This document shows, one piece after another, positions 19,666 through 28,797 of a DNA stretch of 64,000 nucleotides (position 1 is the first letter of the stretch; every line of letters begins with the position of its first letter). The notes under the pieces are model-generated. The model ran no database searches, was not told the DNA's origin, and saw only the letters and a list, made by a program, of their open reading frames with translations. A program made the translations under genes and the position numbers. Location: the NCBI GenBank assembly GCA_937930845.1, contig CALHBJ010000005.1:54891-118890 (forward strand), in the 5' to 3' direction. Source of the DNA: an uncultured Rhizobiaceae group bacterium (lineage in GTDB: Bacteria; Pseudomonadota; Alphaproteobacteria; Rhizobiales; Rhizobiaceae).

Positions 19666-19848
19666 TCAGCCGTTCCAATTGGTCGGTGAGGTAAGCCCCC
19701 CAACCCTCTCCACATCGACCGGTCATCGCCCGGCGCACCCACCCACGCCGGGCGATGATGTCACAATTTTAAACTGCCCCTATCTCTGTGGTTTTCACGT
19801 GTTAGGATTTCCTGCCAGCACTCGCCCCCAGCCGAGCAGGAGTTTCCC

Positions 19849-21687
19849 ATGCGCACACACATGTTTTCCAAACGCCTTTTTTCATTCGCCTCATCCGCCC
19901 CCTCACCGCGGTCGAAGGGGCGATGCGGCACGAATTCCAGTCTCGCAGTCGCCGCAGCAATTACGGTATTGTGCGCAGGTTTACCGGCCATGGCGCAACA
20001 AGCCACCGACGATGTGGCCCCTGAAGCAAGCATTGATATTCCCGGCCTCAATTCAGGCAAAACCGCAACCGGCCAAGAATGGATGGTATCCGTTGCCAAC
20101 CCGCTCGCCGCCCGCGCCGCCGCAGATATTCTGCACAAAGGCGGCAGCGCCGCTGATGCAGCAATCGCCGCACAAGCCATGCTTGGGCTGGTCGAACCCC
20201 AGTCTTCCGGTTTGGGCGGCGGGGCGTTCGTCGTCTATTACGATGCAACCAGCGGCAAATTGACAACCCTGGATGGCCGTGAAACCGCGCCAATGGCAGC
20301 AACGCCGCGCCTGTTTCAAACCGAAGCCGGAGAACCGCTTGGCTTTTTCGATGCCGTTGTGGGTGGGCGATCCGTCGGCACCCCTGCGACACCCGCCCTA
20401 CTGGCCCAAATGCACAAACGTTGGGGTAAATCAAATTGGGCAGATCTCTTGCAACCGGCAATCGAGACCGCAGTTGAAGGTTTCAACGTGTCTCCCCGCC
20501 TTGCCGGGCTGGTGGCACGGGATGCGGAACGGCTGTCTGTCCACCCCTCCTCAAAGGCCTATTTCCTGCCCCAGGGAAAGCCCGTCGAAGCGGGCAGCCT
20601 GTTGAAGAACCCTGCCTATGCCAGCACACTGAAAATACTACAGGCGGGAACCGAAGGATTTTATAAAGGTCCGCTTGCCAGGCGCATCATTGATGCCGTG
20701 CAAAACAATAATGGCAATCCCGGTGTATTGGCCCTGGGCGATCTTGCCGCCTATGAGGTGAAAGAGCGGCCACCGGTTTGTGCCAAATTCATCGACTATG
20801 ATGTATGTGGCATGGGCCCGCCTTCCTCCGGCGCGCTGACTGTGGGGCAAATTTTGTCCCTGTCACAGGCGGCAGGTCTGGCCCTGCATCCGCCCAATCA
20901 CGCAAATGCCTGGCGCATTATTGGCGATGCTTCACGTCTCGCCTTTGCCGACCGTGGTCGCTATATGGCCGACAGCGATTATGTGCCCATGCCCACCCGC
21001 GGTTTGCTCAAACCCGGCTACATCAATGAACGCGCCAAACTGCTCAAGCGCGATACCGCCCTTGAAAGTGTTTCAGCCGGCACCCCCACCTGGGACCATG
21101 CCGGCCTTTGGGCGGATGATGAGTCCATCGAACTGCCTTCCACATCGCATCTGTCTATTGTTGATGAACAGGGCAATGCGGTCTCCATGACCACAACCAT
21201 TGAAAATGCATTCGGCTCACGGCTGATGGTGGACGGCTTCCTGCTCAATAACGAATTGACAGACTTCTCGTTTAAATCCCATGCCGATGGAGTGCCGATT
21301 GCCAATCGGGTGGAGCCGGGCAAACGCCCCCGCTCTTCCATGTCGCCAACCATCGTCATGAAGGATGGCAAGCCCGTGCTGGTGGTGGGGTCGCCCGGCG
21401 GCAGCCGCATAATTGGCTATGTGGCAAAAACAATCATCGCACATCTTGCCTGGAACATGGACATTCAGCAGGCAATTGCCCTGCCCCATGCGGTCAACCG
21501 TTTTGGCACTTATGATCTGGAGGCGGGAACCGAAGCGGAAAAACTGGTCCCTGCCTTTAACCGCATGGGATATGAAACCAATATCCGCGACCTCAATTCA
21601 GGCATTCATGCGATCTCAATTGGTCCAAATGGCTTGATGACCGGTGGCGCTGACCCACGCCGCGAAGGTGTTGTCATCGCCAAATAG
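19849..21687 (+). CDS. ggt: Gamma-glutamyltransferase
   Basis: This 612-residue Ntn-hydrolase precursor is exported to the periplasm (long n-region, hydrophobic core, cleavage near AMAQ). It is auto-cleaved before the nucleophilic Thr, here T432 in PSTSHLSIVD, yielding large and small subunits. The N-terminal AAQAMLGLVEPQSSGLGGGAF and the C-terminal PRSSMSPTIV and VVGSPGGSRI motifs are standard. It hydrolyses glutathione and gamma-glutamyl compounds. CAGGAG precedes the ATG. It converges on the GapR-like gene with only 12 bp between stops. Confidence 0.93.
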   Translation: MRTHMFSKRLFSFASSAPSPRSKGRCGTNSSLAVAAAITVLCAGLPAMAQQATDDVAPEASIDIPGLNSGKTATGQEWMVSVANPLAARAAADILHKGGSAADAAIAAQAMLGLVEPQSSGLGGGAFVVYYDATSGKLTTLDGRETAPMAATPRLFQTEAGEPLGFFDAVVGGRSVGTPATPALLAQMHKRWGKSNWADLLQPAIETAVEGFNVSPRLAGLVARDAERLSVHPSSKAYFLPQGKPVEAGSLLKNPAYASTLKILQAGTEGFYKGPLARRIIDAVQNNNGNPGVLALGDLAAYEVKERPPVCAKFIDYDVCGMGPPSSGALTVGQILSLSQAAGLALHPPNHANAWRIIGDASRLAFADRGRYMADSDYVPMPTRGLLKPGYINERAKLLKRDTALESVSAGTPTWDHAGLWADDESIELPSTSHLSIVDEQGNAVSMTTTIENAFGSRLMVDGFLLNNELTDFSFKSHADGVPIANRVEPGKRPRSSMSPTIVMKDGKPVLVVGSPGGSRIIGYVAKTIIAHLAWNMDIQQAIALPHAVNRFGTYDLEAGTEAEKLVPAFNRMGYETNIRDLNSGIHAISIGPNGLMTGGADPRREGVVIAK

Positions 21688-21699
21688 CGGTGTGACCGG

Positions 21700-21993
21700 T
21701 CAGGAAACCGGGGGCAAATCATCCACATCCGGTCCATCGCCGGATGTGTCCGGCAACATGCCCAGCGCGCTCATATACAAATCAAGCATGGCTTCCTGTT
21801 CTTCGCGTTCGGTGGCTTCAATCTTGCGCATCCGCACAACGGTGCGCAGGGTTTTCACGTCAAATCCGTTCGCTTTTGCCTCGGCAAACACATCCTTGAT
21901 GTCATCCGCAATCGCTTTTTTCTCTTCTTCAAGGCGTTCAATACGTTCAACGATCGTTCGCAGCTGATCGCGGGCAACAGAGGTGTCTGCCAT
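21700..21993 (-). CDS. gapR: DUF2312 / GapR-family nucleoid protein
   Basis: This is a 97-residue acidic-tailed helical protein. The segment [20 protein letters not shown] and [20 protein letters not shown] is the DUF2312 signature. The family includes Caulobacter GapR, which clamps overtwisted AT-rich DNA ahead of replication forks. The ATG at 21993 is preferred because GGAG sits 7 bases upstream; a TTG 12 bases earlier also opens the frame. The C-terminal tail is acidic and Pro/Asp rich. Paralogues exist in many alphaproteobacteria, so GapR function itself is inferred. Confidence 0.82.
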   Translation of the reverse strand: MADTSVARDQLRTIVERIERLEEEKKAIADDIKDVFAEAKANGFDVKTLRTVVRMRKIEATEREEQEAMLDLYMSALGMLPDTSGDGPDVDDLPPVS

Positions 21994-22122
21994 GGGGGTC
22001 TCCAAAGGGGTCGTGATGCGGGAACTGGGGTATCACCACAAAACACCCGGAACGATCAAGCGCAAAAATCCATTTCCCACCACGGCGGCAAGATTTGGAT
22101 TGATTACCCTCAATTCCGGCGA

Positions 22123-22428
22123 TCAATCATGCTTGGGCGCGGCCTCAAATGCAGCCTTTTGAGCCGGTGAGGCCTCGGTTTGAAACTTTTCACGCCATTC
22201 GGCAAAAGGCATGCCGTAGACCAGTTCGCGCGCTGCTTCCTTGTCGAGCGAGCCACCGGCTGCATTATCGGCTTCCATATACCAGCGCGACAGGCAGTTC
22301 CGGCAAAACCCGGTCAGGTTCATCATGTCAATGTTTTGAACGTCGGTCCGCTCGCGCAAATGCGCCACCAAACGGCGAAATGCCGCTGCTTCAAGTTCAG
22401 TTTGCGTGTCGCTCGTAGTGTTCGACAT
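22123..22428 (-). CDS. DUF1244 domain protein
   Basis: This is a 101-residue protein matching DUF1244: FRRLVAHLRERTDVQNIDMMNLTGFCRNCLSRW and GMPFAEWREKFQ. The conserved FCRNC pair could bind a metal. No function is established. It starts 3 bp after the stop of the N-formylglutamate amidohydrolase-like gene with GGAG upstream, so the two form an operon, a pairing I remember from rhizobia. Confidence 0.88.
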   Translation of the reverse strand: MSNTTSDTQTELEAAAFRRLVAHLRERTDVQNIDMMNLTGFCRNCLSRWYMEADNAAGGSLDKEAARELVYGMPFAEWREKFQTEASPAQKAAFEAAPKHD

Positions 22429-22431
22429 AAT

Positions 22432-23271
22432 TTATTCTCCAAAATTGGGCAGTTCATCCGCACCCAGTTTGACGGCGGTTCCGTCCGTGCGTGATCCATA
22501 ATGCCTGATTTCATGCATGTGAGGTGCCGCATTGGCTTCTTCAAGAAGCGGGGCCAACCGGTTCACCCATTGGAAGACACCTTCATCATCTCCAAGCAAG
22601 TCCTGACGCACTTCAATGAGGCCCTGCGCCAACCCGCGTTGGGTAGCATGCTGGTACATGGTGTCATTGCGCAATGCCCCATCATAGGGCTCATTGTCAC
22701 CAACCATCAATTTGGCATCCCGGCGCATTCCCTCAATCATGAACTTCGGCAGTCGCGGGTCATTATCCCACAACATGGCAACTTCCCAGGGACGCACGAT
22801 CTGTTTCCACCGCGGGGTAAATGAATGGATGGAAAAGATCATCGGCGGCGGGCCCGTGGCGATCATCTCGTCAACAACGCCTGCAACCGCCTGGTGATAG
22901 GGCGCATGAAAGCGCTCAATGCGGCTATTAATTTCATCCCGCGTAATGGGATGATTTCCCGGAACAATTGTTCCATCGGACAGGCGCATGACAATCGTTG
23001 GGTCATCTGCCCCCCGGTTCGGGTCAATCAACAATCTTGAAAAGCAGGATTGTACCGCAGGCACCCCAAGCGCCGCAGCCAAACCAAGCGTCAGCGCTTC
23101 GGCCCCAATGTCATAGGCGATATGACGTTCAAATGCCGATGCATCGAGCCCAAGCGTGCCATATTCAGCAGGAAGCGCATTGCGCGCATGGTCGCATAAA
23201 AGCAGCAGGCCGCCCCCCATATCCCCTGGAGTAATTTTGAAAGCGGGAAATGCGGTGTTGGAATCGGTCAT
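22432..23271 (-). CDS. N-formylglutamate amidohydrolase family protein
   Basis: This 279-residue protein belongs to the FGase (HutG-type) zinc hydrolase family. Visible motifs are LLLCDHARNALP near residue 24, SRLLIDPNRG, IERFHAPYH and FSIHSFTPRW, which together supply the metal-binding His/Asp/Glu. Members hydrolyse N-formylglutamate in histidine degradation, but no hut genes are nearby, so the substrate may differ. The next gene encodes DUF1244. Confidence 0.85.
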   Translation of the reverse strand: MTDSNTAFPAFKITPGDMGGGLLLLCDHARNALPAEYGTLGLDASAFERHIAYDIGAEALTLGLAAALGVPAVQSCFSRLLIDPNRGADDPTIVMRLSDGTIVPGNHPITRDEINSRIERFHAPYHQAVAGVVDEMIATGPPPMIFSIHSFTPRWKQIVRPWEVAMLWDNDPRLPKFMIEGMRRDAKLMVGDNEPYDGALRNDTMYQHATQRGLAQGLIEVRQDLLGDDEGVFQWVNRLAPLLEEANAAPHMHEIRHYGSRTDGTAVKLGADELPNFGE

Positions 23272-23407
23272 GGCACTTTTTGCACGAAACAGTGGAGGAT
23301 GCGAAAATCCCAGGCGCGCGATATTCGCAAATGTATAATGTGTCGGTCATGTCATACCCCGCAGCGCGGAGCAATTCCCCCGCGCCACTAACCCGACAGT
23401 CTGAAAA

Positions 23408-24331
23408 TTGATCAAGCCAACTCCAGCTTCAAGCGCCCAGACACTGCCCTTCGGCCTCGCTTTCGGCGCGTTGGTTGTGGGTGCAATTGCCATGGGCGTG
23501 TCTCCTGTATTCGTGCGATTTGCAGAAGTTGGTCCCTTTGCCAGCGCCTTTTGGCGCGTGGCGCTGGCCCTGCCCCTGTTATTCGCCTGGCAAGCGTGGG
23601 AAACCCGCCAGTCCCGCACCAATTGGCACGATATGTTTCACCTCAACAAAGCGGTGTGGCTGGCAGGCATCTTCTTTGCTGGTGACCTTGTGTTCTGGCA
23701 CCTGGCAATCATCCACACCACCATCGCCAACGCCACATTCTTTGCCTGTCTGGCACCATTTTGGGTGGCGCTGTTTTCAGGCCTGTTAATTGGCGAACGG
23801 GTTGAACGCGCGGTGTTTGCCGGACTGGTGGTTTCCCTTGTCGGTGCCACATTGCTGCTCGGTTCCAGCTTTTCCATATCGCCAGAGCGGGTTTGGGGAG
23901 ATATTTACGGCGTCATCACTTCGCTTTTCTTTGGCTTGTATTTTCTGGCAATTCGCGTGGGCCGCCGCGACGAAGGGCCAGGTTCCGTTACCTTTAAAAG
24001 CGGATTGGTCACGGCTGGAATCCTGTTGGGGGTGACTGTGTTCTTTGGCCAGTCGCTGGTGCCTCACTCATTGACGGGCGTTGCAGCCCTGCTGGCATTG
24101 GGCATTATCAGCCATTCGGGAGGTCAGGGACTGCTGGCGGTGGCATTGGGCGCACTTTCCGCAACATTTTCTTCCCTCGTCATTTTTGTTGAAGCCTTGG
24201 CCGCCGCCCTGATGGGCTGGTTGATTTTTTCCGAGAACCTGACATTGCTCCAAACCGCCGGTGGCCTGTTGATTATTGCAGGTATTTGGGTGGCAAGGCC
24301 ACGCCAAGCCCCCGCAATGCAAAGTTCTTAG
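23408..24331 (+). CDS. EamA/DMT-family permease
   Basis: This is a roughly 307-residue membrane protein with ten hydrophobic segments arranged as two EamA repeats of five. Repeat 1 includes FVRFAEVGPFASAFWRVALALPL and repeat 2 ends LMGWLIFSENLTLLQTAGGLLIIAGIW, both typical of drug/metabolite exporters of the RhaT group. The substrate is unknown. The only plausible start is the TTG at 23408, immediately before the first membrane segment; no strong ribosome binding site is seen. Confidence 0.85.
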   Translation: MIKPTPASSAQTLPFGLAFGALVVGAIAMGVSPVFVRFAEVGPFASAFWRVALALPLLFAWQAWETRQSRTNWHDMFHLNKAVWLAGIFFAGDLVFWHLAIIHTTIANATFFACLAPFWVALFSGLLIGERVERAVFAGLVVSLVGATLLLGSSFSISPERVWGDIYGVITSLFFGLYFLAIRVGRRDEGPGSVTFKSGLVTAGILLGVTVFFGQSLVPHSLTGVAALLALGIISHSGGQGLLAVALGALSATFSSLVIFVEALAAALMGWLIFSENLTLLQTAGGLLIIAGIWVARPRQAPAMQSS

Positions 24332-24417
24332 CGCGATTGCCCCTTATTGCAGGCCAAGGCGGTGATATGCCCGGCGATTGCGTTGACAACCGAGGTTGAA
24401 AAGGCAAAACAATTGAC

Positions 24418-24900
24418 ATGATTCATAGGGCCTTAAACCGATTTAGATTGCCGCTATTGTCCACCCAAAGGTGGCTGATTGCGGCATCAGTTCTGTGCGC
24501 TGCATGCGCATTTTCCACCGCTGCCAGGGCTGACCTTCAGGTGTGCAACACCACCAGTTCTTTGGTTGGTGTGGCAGTTGGCTATCGCACCAAGAAAGAC
24601 TGGTTGGTGGAAGGCTGGTGGCGCATTCCCGCCAATGTGTGCACAGCCGTTGTCGAGGGCGATTTGTCGTCTAGATATTTCTATCTCCATGCCGAAGACG
24701 CCGATACCGGCGGGCGGTGGCGTGGCCCCGTTTTCATGTGCACATCAAATAAACAATTCAAAATTGAAGGCATTAAAGACTGTTTTGCGCGCGGGTTTGA
24801 GCGCACGGGGTTTTTTGAAGTCGACACAGGCAATCAGAAAAACTGGCAGATTCGCCTCACCGAGGCAGACAAGGTCAGCAAAGAACCGGAGCAAAAATGA
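24418..24900 (+). CDS. DUF1036 exported protein
   Basis: This is a 160-residue protein with a signal peptide cleaved after AARA near residue 38. The mature domain is DUF1036: LQVCNTTSSLVGVAVGY, EGWWRIPANVCTAVVEG, YFYLHAEDAD and the C-terminal KDCFARGFERTGFFEVD, with four Cys likely in disulphides. Function is unknown. Its stop overlaps the pyk start (ATGA), an arrangement known in rhizobia, suggesting co-regulation of the pair. Confidence 0.85.
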   Translation: MIHRALNRFRLPLLSTQRWLIAASVLCAACAFSTAARADLQVCNTTSSLVGVAVGYRTKKDWLVEGWWRIPANVCTAVVEGDLSSRYFYLHAEDADTGGRWRGPVFMCTSNKQFKIEGIKDCFARGFERTGFFEVDTGNQKNWQIRLTEADKVSKEPEQK

Positions 24901-26345
24901 ACCGTTCCCGCAGGGTAAAAATTCTCGCCACACTTGGTCCGGCATCCAGCTCCCGCGACATGATTCACAAACTGGCCGTTGCAGGTGCAGATGTGTTTCG
25001 CATCAATATGAGCCATGCCAGCCACGATGTTATGCGCGAAACCGTGGCCGCCATTCGCAATGTGGAAGACGAACTGGGCTACCCAATCGGCATTTTGTGC
25101 GACATTCAGGGGCCCAAACATCGCCTGGGCACATTTGAAAACGGCGAAATCGATGTTGCTCCCGGCGATGAAATCACCCTCGACAGCGACCCCACACCTG
25201 GAAATAACAGTCGCGTTTTCCTGCCTCATCCGGAAATTCTGGAAGCCATGCAGCCGGGGCACCGCCTGCTGGTCAACGATGGCAAGGTGCAACTGGATGT
25301 ATTCGAAACCGGTAATGGTTGGGCAAAGGCACGGGTAAAAAGCGGCACATGGCTGGCGGATCGCAAGGGCGTCAACTTGCCCGATTCTGAACTCATGTCC
25401 GGCGCATTGACCGAAAAAGACGTGGCCGATCTCGACGCCGTGCTGAAAGAAGATATCGACTGGGTGGCTCTTTCCTTCATCCAGCGCCCCGAAGATCTCG
25501 CCGAAGCCCGCAAGATTTGTCAGGGCAAAGTGGGCATTCTGGCCAAAATTGAAAAACCCCAGGCCGTCCAGCGATTGGATGAAATCATCGATTTGGCCGA
25601 TGCCATTATGGTGGCAAGGGGTGATCTGGGCGTGGAAATGCCGCTTGAGCAGGTGCCCTCTATCCAAAAGAAGATGATCCGCAAATGCCGCAAAGCCGGG
25701 ACGCCCGTTGTGGTGGCCACCCAAATGCTGGAATCCATGATCACTTCCCCCAAGCCAACCCGCGCGGAAGTCTCTGATGTGGCCAATGCGGTCTATGAAG
25801 GCGCGGACGCCATCATGCTTTCAGCAGAATCTGCAGCTGGCGACTATCCCCTTGAAGCGGTCGAAACCATGGATTCAATTGCCGTGGCCATTGAAAAAGA
25901 CAAAGGATATCTAAGCACCATATTGAGCCAGCGACCCGAACCTGAACCCACTGGTGCCGATGCGATTTCCTTTGCCGCTGGAGAAATTGCCCACACGCTC
26001 GATCTTGCCGCCATCATCTGTTTCACCGCCTCAGGTTCCACCGGATTGCGGGCTGCCCGTGTTCGGCCCGACAAACCTATTCTCGCCCTGTCACCGGTAC
26101 GGGCGACCGCCAGACGGCTGGCCATACTTTGGGGCACCCATTGCGTGGTCACCCCCGATGCCAAAGATCTGGACGATATGGTCGACAAGGCCTGCCGCAT
26201 TGCCTTTAACGAAGGCGTGGCCCGTCCCGGCGAACGCATCATCATATCGGCAGGCGTACCATTGCGTACACCTGGATCAACCAACATGTTGCGCATTGCT
26301 TATATCGGCAGTGACGGTAAGGGCAGCGTCTACCAGTCCAAATAG
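24897..26345 (+). CDS. pyk: Pyruvate kinase
   Basis: This 482-residue enzyme converts phosphoenolpyruvate and ADP to pyruvate and ATP. Motifs are KILATLGPASS with FRINMSHASH at the N-terminus, CDIQGPK, the signature LAKIEKPQAV followed by IMVARGDLGVEMP, and MLESMITSPKPTRAEVSDVANAV-type helices (the VATQMLESM region). The C-terminal allosteric domain is present (ICFTASGSTGLRAARVRP). The coding region overlaps the DUF1036 stop by 4 bp. Confidence 0.95.
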   Translation: MNRSRRVKILATLGPASSSRDMIHKLAVAGADVFRINMSHASHDVMRETVAAIRNVEDELGYPIGILCDIQGPKHRLGTFENGEIDVAPGDEITLDSDPTPGNNSRVFLPHPEILEAMQPGHRLLVNDGKVQLDVFETGNGWAKARVKSGTWLADRKGVNLPDSELMSGALTEKDVADLDAVLKEDIDWVALSFIQRPEDLAEARKICQGKVGILAKIEKPQAVQRLDEIIDLADAIMVARGDLGVEMPLEQVPSIQKKMIRKCRKAGTPVVVATQMLESMITSPKPTRAEVSDVANAVYEGADAIMLSAESAAGDYPLEAVETMDSIAVAIEKDKGYLSTILSQRPEPEPTGADAISFAAGEIAHTLDLAAIICFTASGSTGLRAARVRPDKPILALSPVRATARRLAILWGTHCVVTPDAKDLDDMVDKACRIAFNEGVARPGERIIISAGVPLRTPGSTNMLRIAYIGSDGKGSVYQSK

Positions 26346-26477
26346 TACGGACGGAGCCTTATCCCGTATGCCGATCTTTGAGTCAGGCCATGTGACAGCC
26401 GCAAACCCTGTGTGCGGTCGCACTTGAATTGGCATGCCGATGCAACTGCCGCCGATGCAATGGCCGTTGCTCAATCC

Positions 26478-27431
26478 TTATCTGGCCACCTGGTCAATCC
26501 GGTTAATGGCATCAATCACGACCTGTGTGCGGGCGTAATCGGGCTTGTGTCCCACGCCTTCCAGAACGATGAGCTCCGCGCCCTTGATATCCCGCTCCAG
26601 ACCAACGGAATGGATAGAGGGCAACACCACATCATCCTTGTCTCCAGTGATCACAATTGTGGGCGCTGATATGGAGCTGTAATGCCGGGAGAACCCAGTT
26701 ACAAATTCCTTCAATCCCGCCACGTCACGGGAGTTATTGCGGAAATTCTGTGGGCGCAGCACTAGGGGAATGGCAGCCGCTTCCACATAGTTTTGAGGCG
26801 CGGGATTTGGATCAAACACCCCCTTGGCCCCTTGTGCAACCGAAGCCGTACCAATGGGTACAACCAGCAATTCTGTAAACAGGCTTCCAATGATGGGCAG
26901 GGACGCAATATCATAATACCAGGTCACCCCACCCGGCCACGGATGGGTCGCCGGAGACAGGAATACCAATCCGGCCACCTGGTCGGGATGGCGCACGGCG
27001 AAAGCGGCCACCGAAGCCGCCCCTAGCGAATGGCCAACGAATACAGCGCGGTCAATCGCCAGTTCGTCCAACAGGTGCTTCATTTGCAAGGCCTGCTGTT
27101 CGGGCGTTTCCGCCCCCGCACGCTGGGAATAGCCGTGTCCGGGGCGATCGAGAAAAATCAGCCGCCGCTTACCTTTCAATTCAGCTTCAAACGCCCCGCG
27201 CGGGTCGTTCAAATTGCCGCTTGCACCGTGAACAAACACAATCGGCGGGCGCTTATCCGCATCGGGTTCCGCGGGCACATCAAGGTAGTGCATCTTGCCA
27301 TTCGGCAAATCCGCAAATGAACCAACCGGTGGAAAATCCCGTTCGATCTTCAACACCTGCCAGCTTGTCCAGACAAAGGCAGCCGCCATCAATAAGACGG
27401 TAGCGAGCAGTGCAACTGTCAATAACTTCAC
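26478..27431 (-). CDS. Alpha/beta hydrolase, membrane-anchored
   Basis: This is a 317-residue hydrolase with an N-terminal membrane segment at about residues 4-24. The fold motifs are VFVHGASGN (oxyanion HG), LDRPGHGYS, the nucleophile elbow GHSLGAAS, the acid in VITGDKDDVV and the base in GVGHKPDY. It resembles haloperoxidase/epoxide hydrolase-type enzymes; the substrate is not predictable. It converges on pyk. Confidence 0.82.
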   Translation of the reverse strand: MKLLTVALLATVLLMAAAFVWTSWQVLKIERDFPPVGSFADLPNGKMHYLDVPAEPDADKRPPIVFVHGASGNLNDPRGAFEAELKGKRRLIFLDRPGHGYSQRAGAETPEQQALQMKHLLDELAIDRAVFVGHSLGAASVAAFAVRHPDQVAGLVFLSPATHPWPGGVTWYYDIASLPIIGSLFTELLVVPIGTASVAQGAKGVFDPNPAPQNYVEAAAIPLVLRPQNFRNNSRDVAGLKEFVTGFSRHYSSISAPTIVITGDKDDVVLPSIHSVGLERDIKGAELIVLEGVGHKPDYARTQVVIDAINRIDQVAR

Positions 27432-27514
27432 GCGATCATGTCCTGAAAATCGTTACCTATCGAAGTGTATTACGCACCACAATCCAAAATGGATGCATAT
27501 TAGGCCAAATATGA

Positions 27515-28177
27515 TCAGATTCCCCGCCCTGCGAGATCCTCCTCCAGGCGGATAACAGCGCTCTGGCCGCTTTTCATTGCCGGATATACCGCCAGCGCCC
27601 GATACCAGGCCTCCAAAGCGCGCTCCTTTTGACCCATTTGCTCAAACATGGACGCCAGCCCGGCCAAGGCACCAAAATGGCGCGGTTCAAGCGCCAATGT
27701 GCGTTCAATATCAGCAATCGACTTATCAAAACTCCGCATCATGTAATGCAATGTCGCCCGCTGGTTGAAACCTTCCGCATAATCGGGTCGCAAAACGACC
27801 ACCTGATCCAATAAATCAAGGGCTTGGTTGAATCTCTTGCCCTGCATTGCCGCCGCAGCCCAGGATGTCAGCAGGTCAATCGACTTGCTGTCAGAACTTT
27901 TCCAGATTTCCCAAATACGCTCTGAAACACGTTTCCCACGCCGTTCGTCACGTGTCCGGCTGAGCTGGTCGAAAAGGCCGTCAAGATCATCGGCCAGTTG
28001 AAATTCCGGCTTTTTGGGCGTCTCAACGGCTTCAGTTGCGCCTTTTTCCTTGGCGCGCCTTTGCTCTTCCAGTTCCAGATCAGGAGAAGCTGTGTCATGA
28101 CTGTCCGCCCAGGACATATTCCCAGCAGCAGCAAAAAAAGACAGGGCGATAAGTGAAGTTAAGATTCGATGGGCCAT
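27515..28177 (-). CDS. TPR-repeat protein, exported
   Basis: This is a 220-residue protein from the ATG at 28177, which gives a clear signal peptide (MAHRILTSLIALSFFAAAG, cleavage near SWA). A charged linker is followed by TPR units at about residues 105-205, for example RFNQALDLLDQVVVLRPDYAEGF and HFGALAGLASMFEQMGQKERALEAWYRALAV split by helix turns. TPRs mediate protein interactions. A 13-residue longer frame to 28216 is disfavoured. Confidence 0.8.
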   Translation of the reverse strand: MAHRILTSLIALSFFAAAGNMSWADSHDTASPDLELEEQRRAKEKGATEAVETPKKPEFQLADDLDGLFDQLSRTRDERRGKRVSERIWEIWKSSDSKSIDLLTSWAAAAMQGKRFNQALDLLDQVVVLRPDYAEGFNQRATLHYMMRSFDKSIADIERTLALEPRHFGALAGLASMFEQMGQKERALEAWYRALAVYPAMKSGQSAVIRLEEDLAGRGI

Positions 28178-28352
28178 AGGGTACGATACCCACGACTGCG
28201 CAATCGTCAAACGCAAATCAGCGTGAATGACACGTCAACTCTACCCATGTGTAAAACATTTTTGACCCAAACAGGCCGCAATTGGCAACGCCGCAACCGG
28301 GACAGATGGCCGGCAAGCAAGCCGCTGCGTCAGGCGCAACGACAGGCCAAAA

Positions 28353-28478
28353 TTAGCCCTGGCGCGCTTTAAAGCGTGGGTTCACCTTGTTGATCACGTA
28401 CACGCGGCCTTTGCGGCGCACGAGACGGTTGGCGCGGTGACGGCCTTTGAGAGACTTGAGCGAGTTCTTGATTTTCAT
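28353..28478 (-). CDS. rpmJ: 50S ribosomal protein L36
   Basis: This is a 41-residue basic protein: [18 protein letters not shown] followed by [20 protein letters not shown]. It is the zinc-free L36 type common in alphaproteobacteria, lacking the CCxxCxxH-type ligands. It is a component of the large ribosomal subunit. The ATG at 28478 fits the family length; a longer frame is upstream read-through. It is a single-gene unit. Confidence 0.93.
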   Translation of the reverse strand: MKIKNSLKSLKGRHRANRLVRRKGRVYVINKVNPRFKARQG

Positions 28479-28797
28479 CGGTTCGGTCCAACATTCAGAG
28501 CCACAAGGGCCCGTAAATTCTACAAAGCGAAAGGCTGATCCTTCGCCAAAATAAAACGCGCCCAAACGAGCGCGTCACAAAGCTGGCGTTTGGTTATGCC
28601 CTTGCCCTAAATTTGTCAAGCGGACTAACCCAAATTCACAACAAGAATAAGGCATTGCTTCAACCTTGCAAGCCCAGCGGACGATGTCGCTTTTGCAATG
28701 GGTAATGTCGCTTAGGGTCGCAAGCGCTATTGGCGTTGGCATTACGCCCGACAAGGATGATAGAGAATTGTTGAAACGCTGCGCGGAGCCCACCTGA
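28479..28797. promoter_or_regulatory. Intergenic region upstream of soxB with paired repeats
   Basis: This 319-bp divergent gap between rpmJ and soxB contains no gene. Two copies of ATGTCGCTT start at 28684 and 28705, 21 bp apart or about two helical turns. The second copy overlaps an inverted repeat CGCTT-N8-AAGCG at 28709-28726. This could be a binding site for a regulator of the sarcosine oxidase operon; the role is inferred. Confidence 0.35.

Noticed and set aside
24834..25724. 296-codon open frame opposite pyruvate kinase
   Set aside because: Shadow of pyk; composition (many His, Cys, Phe) is typical of antisense frames.
28353..28478. Missing zinc cysteines in ribosomal protein L36 as an anomaly
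   Set aside because: The cysteine-free L36 form is normal in many alphaproteobacteria.
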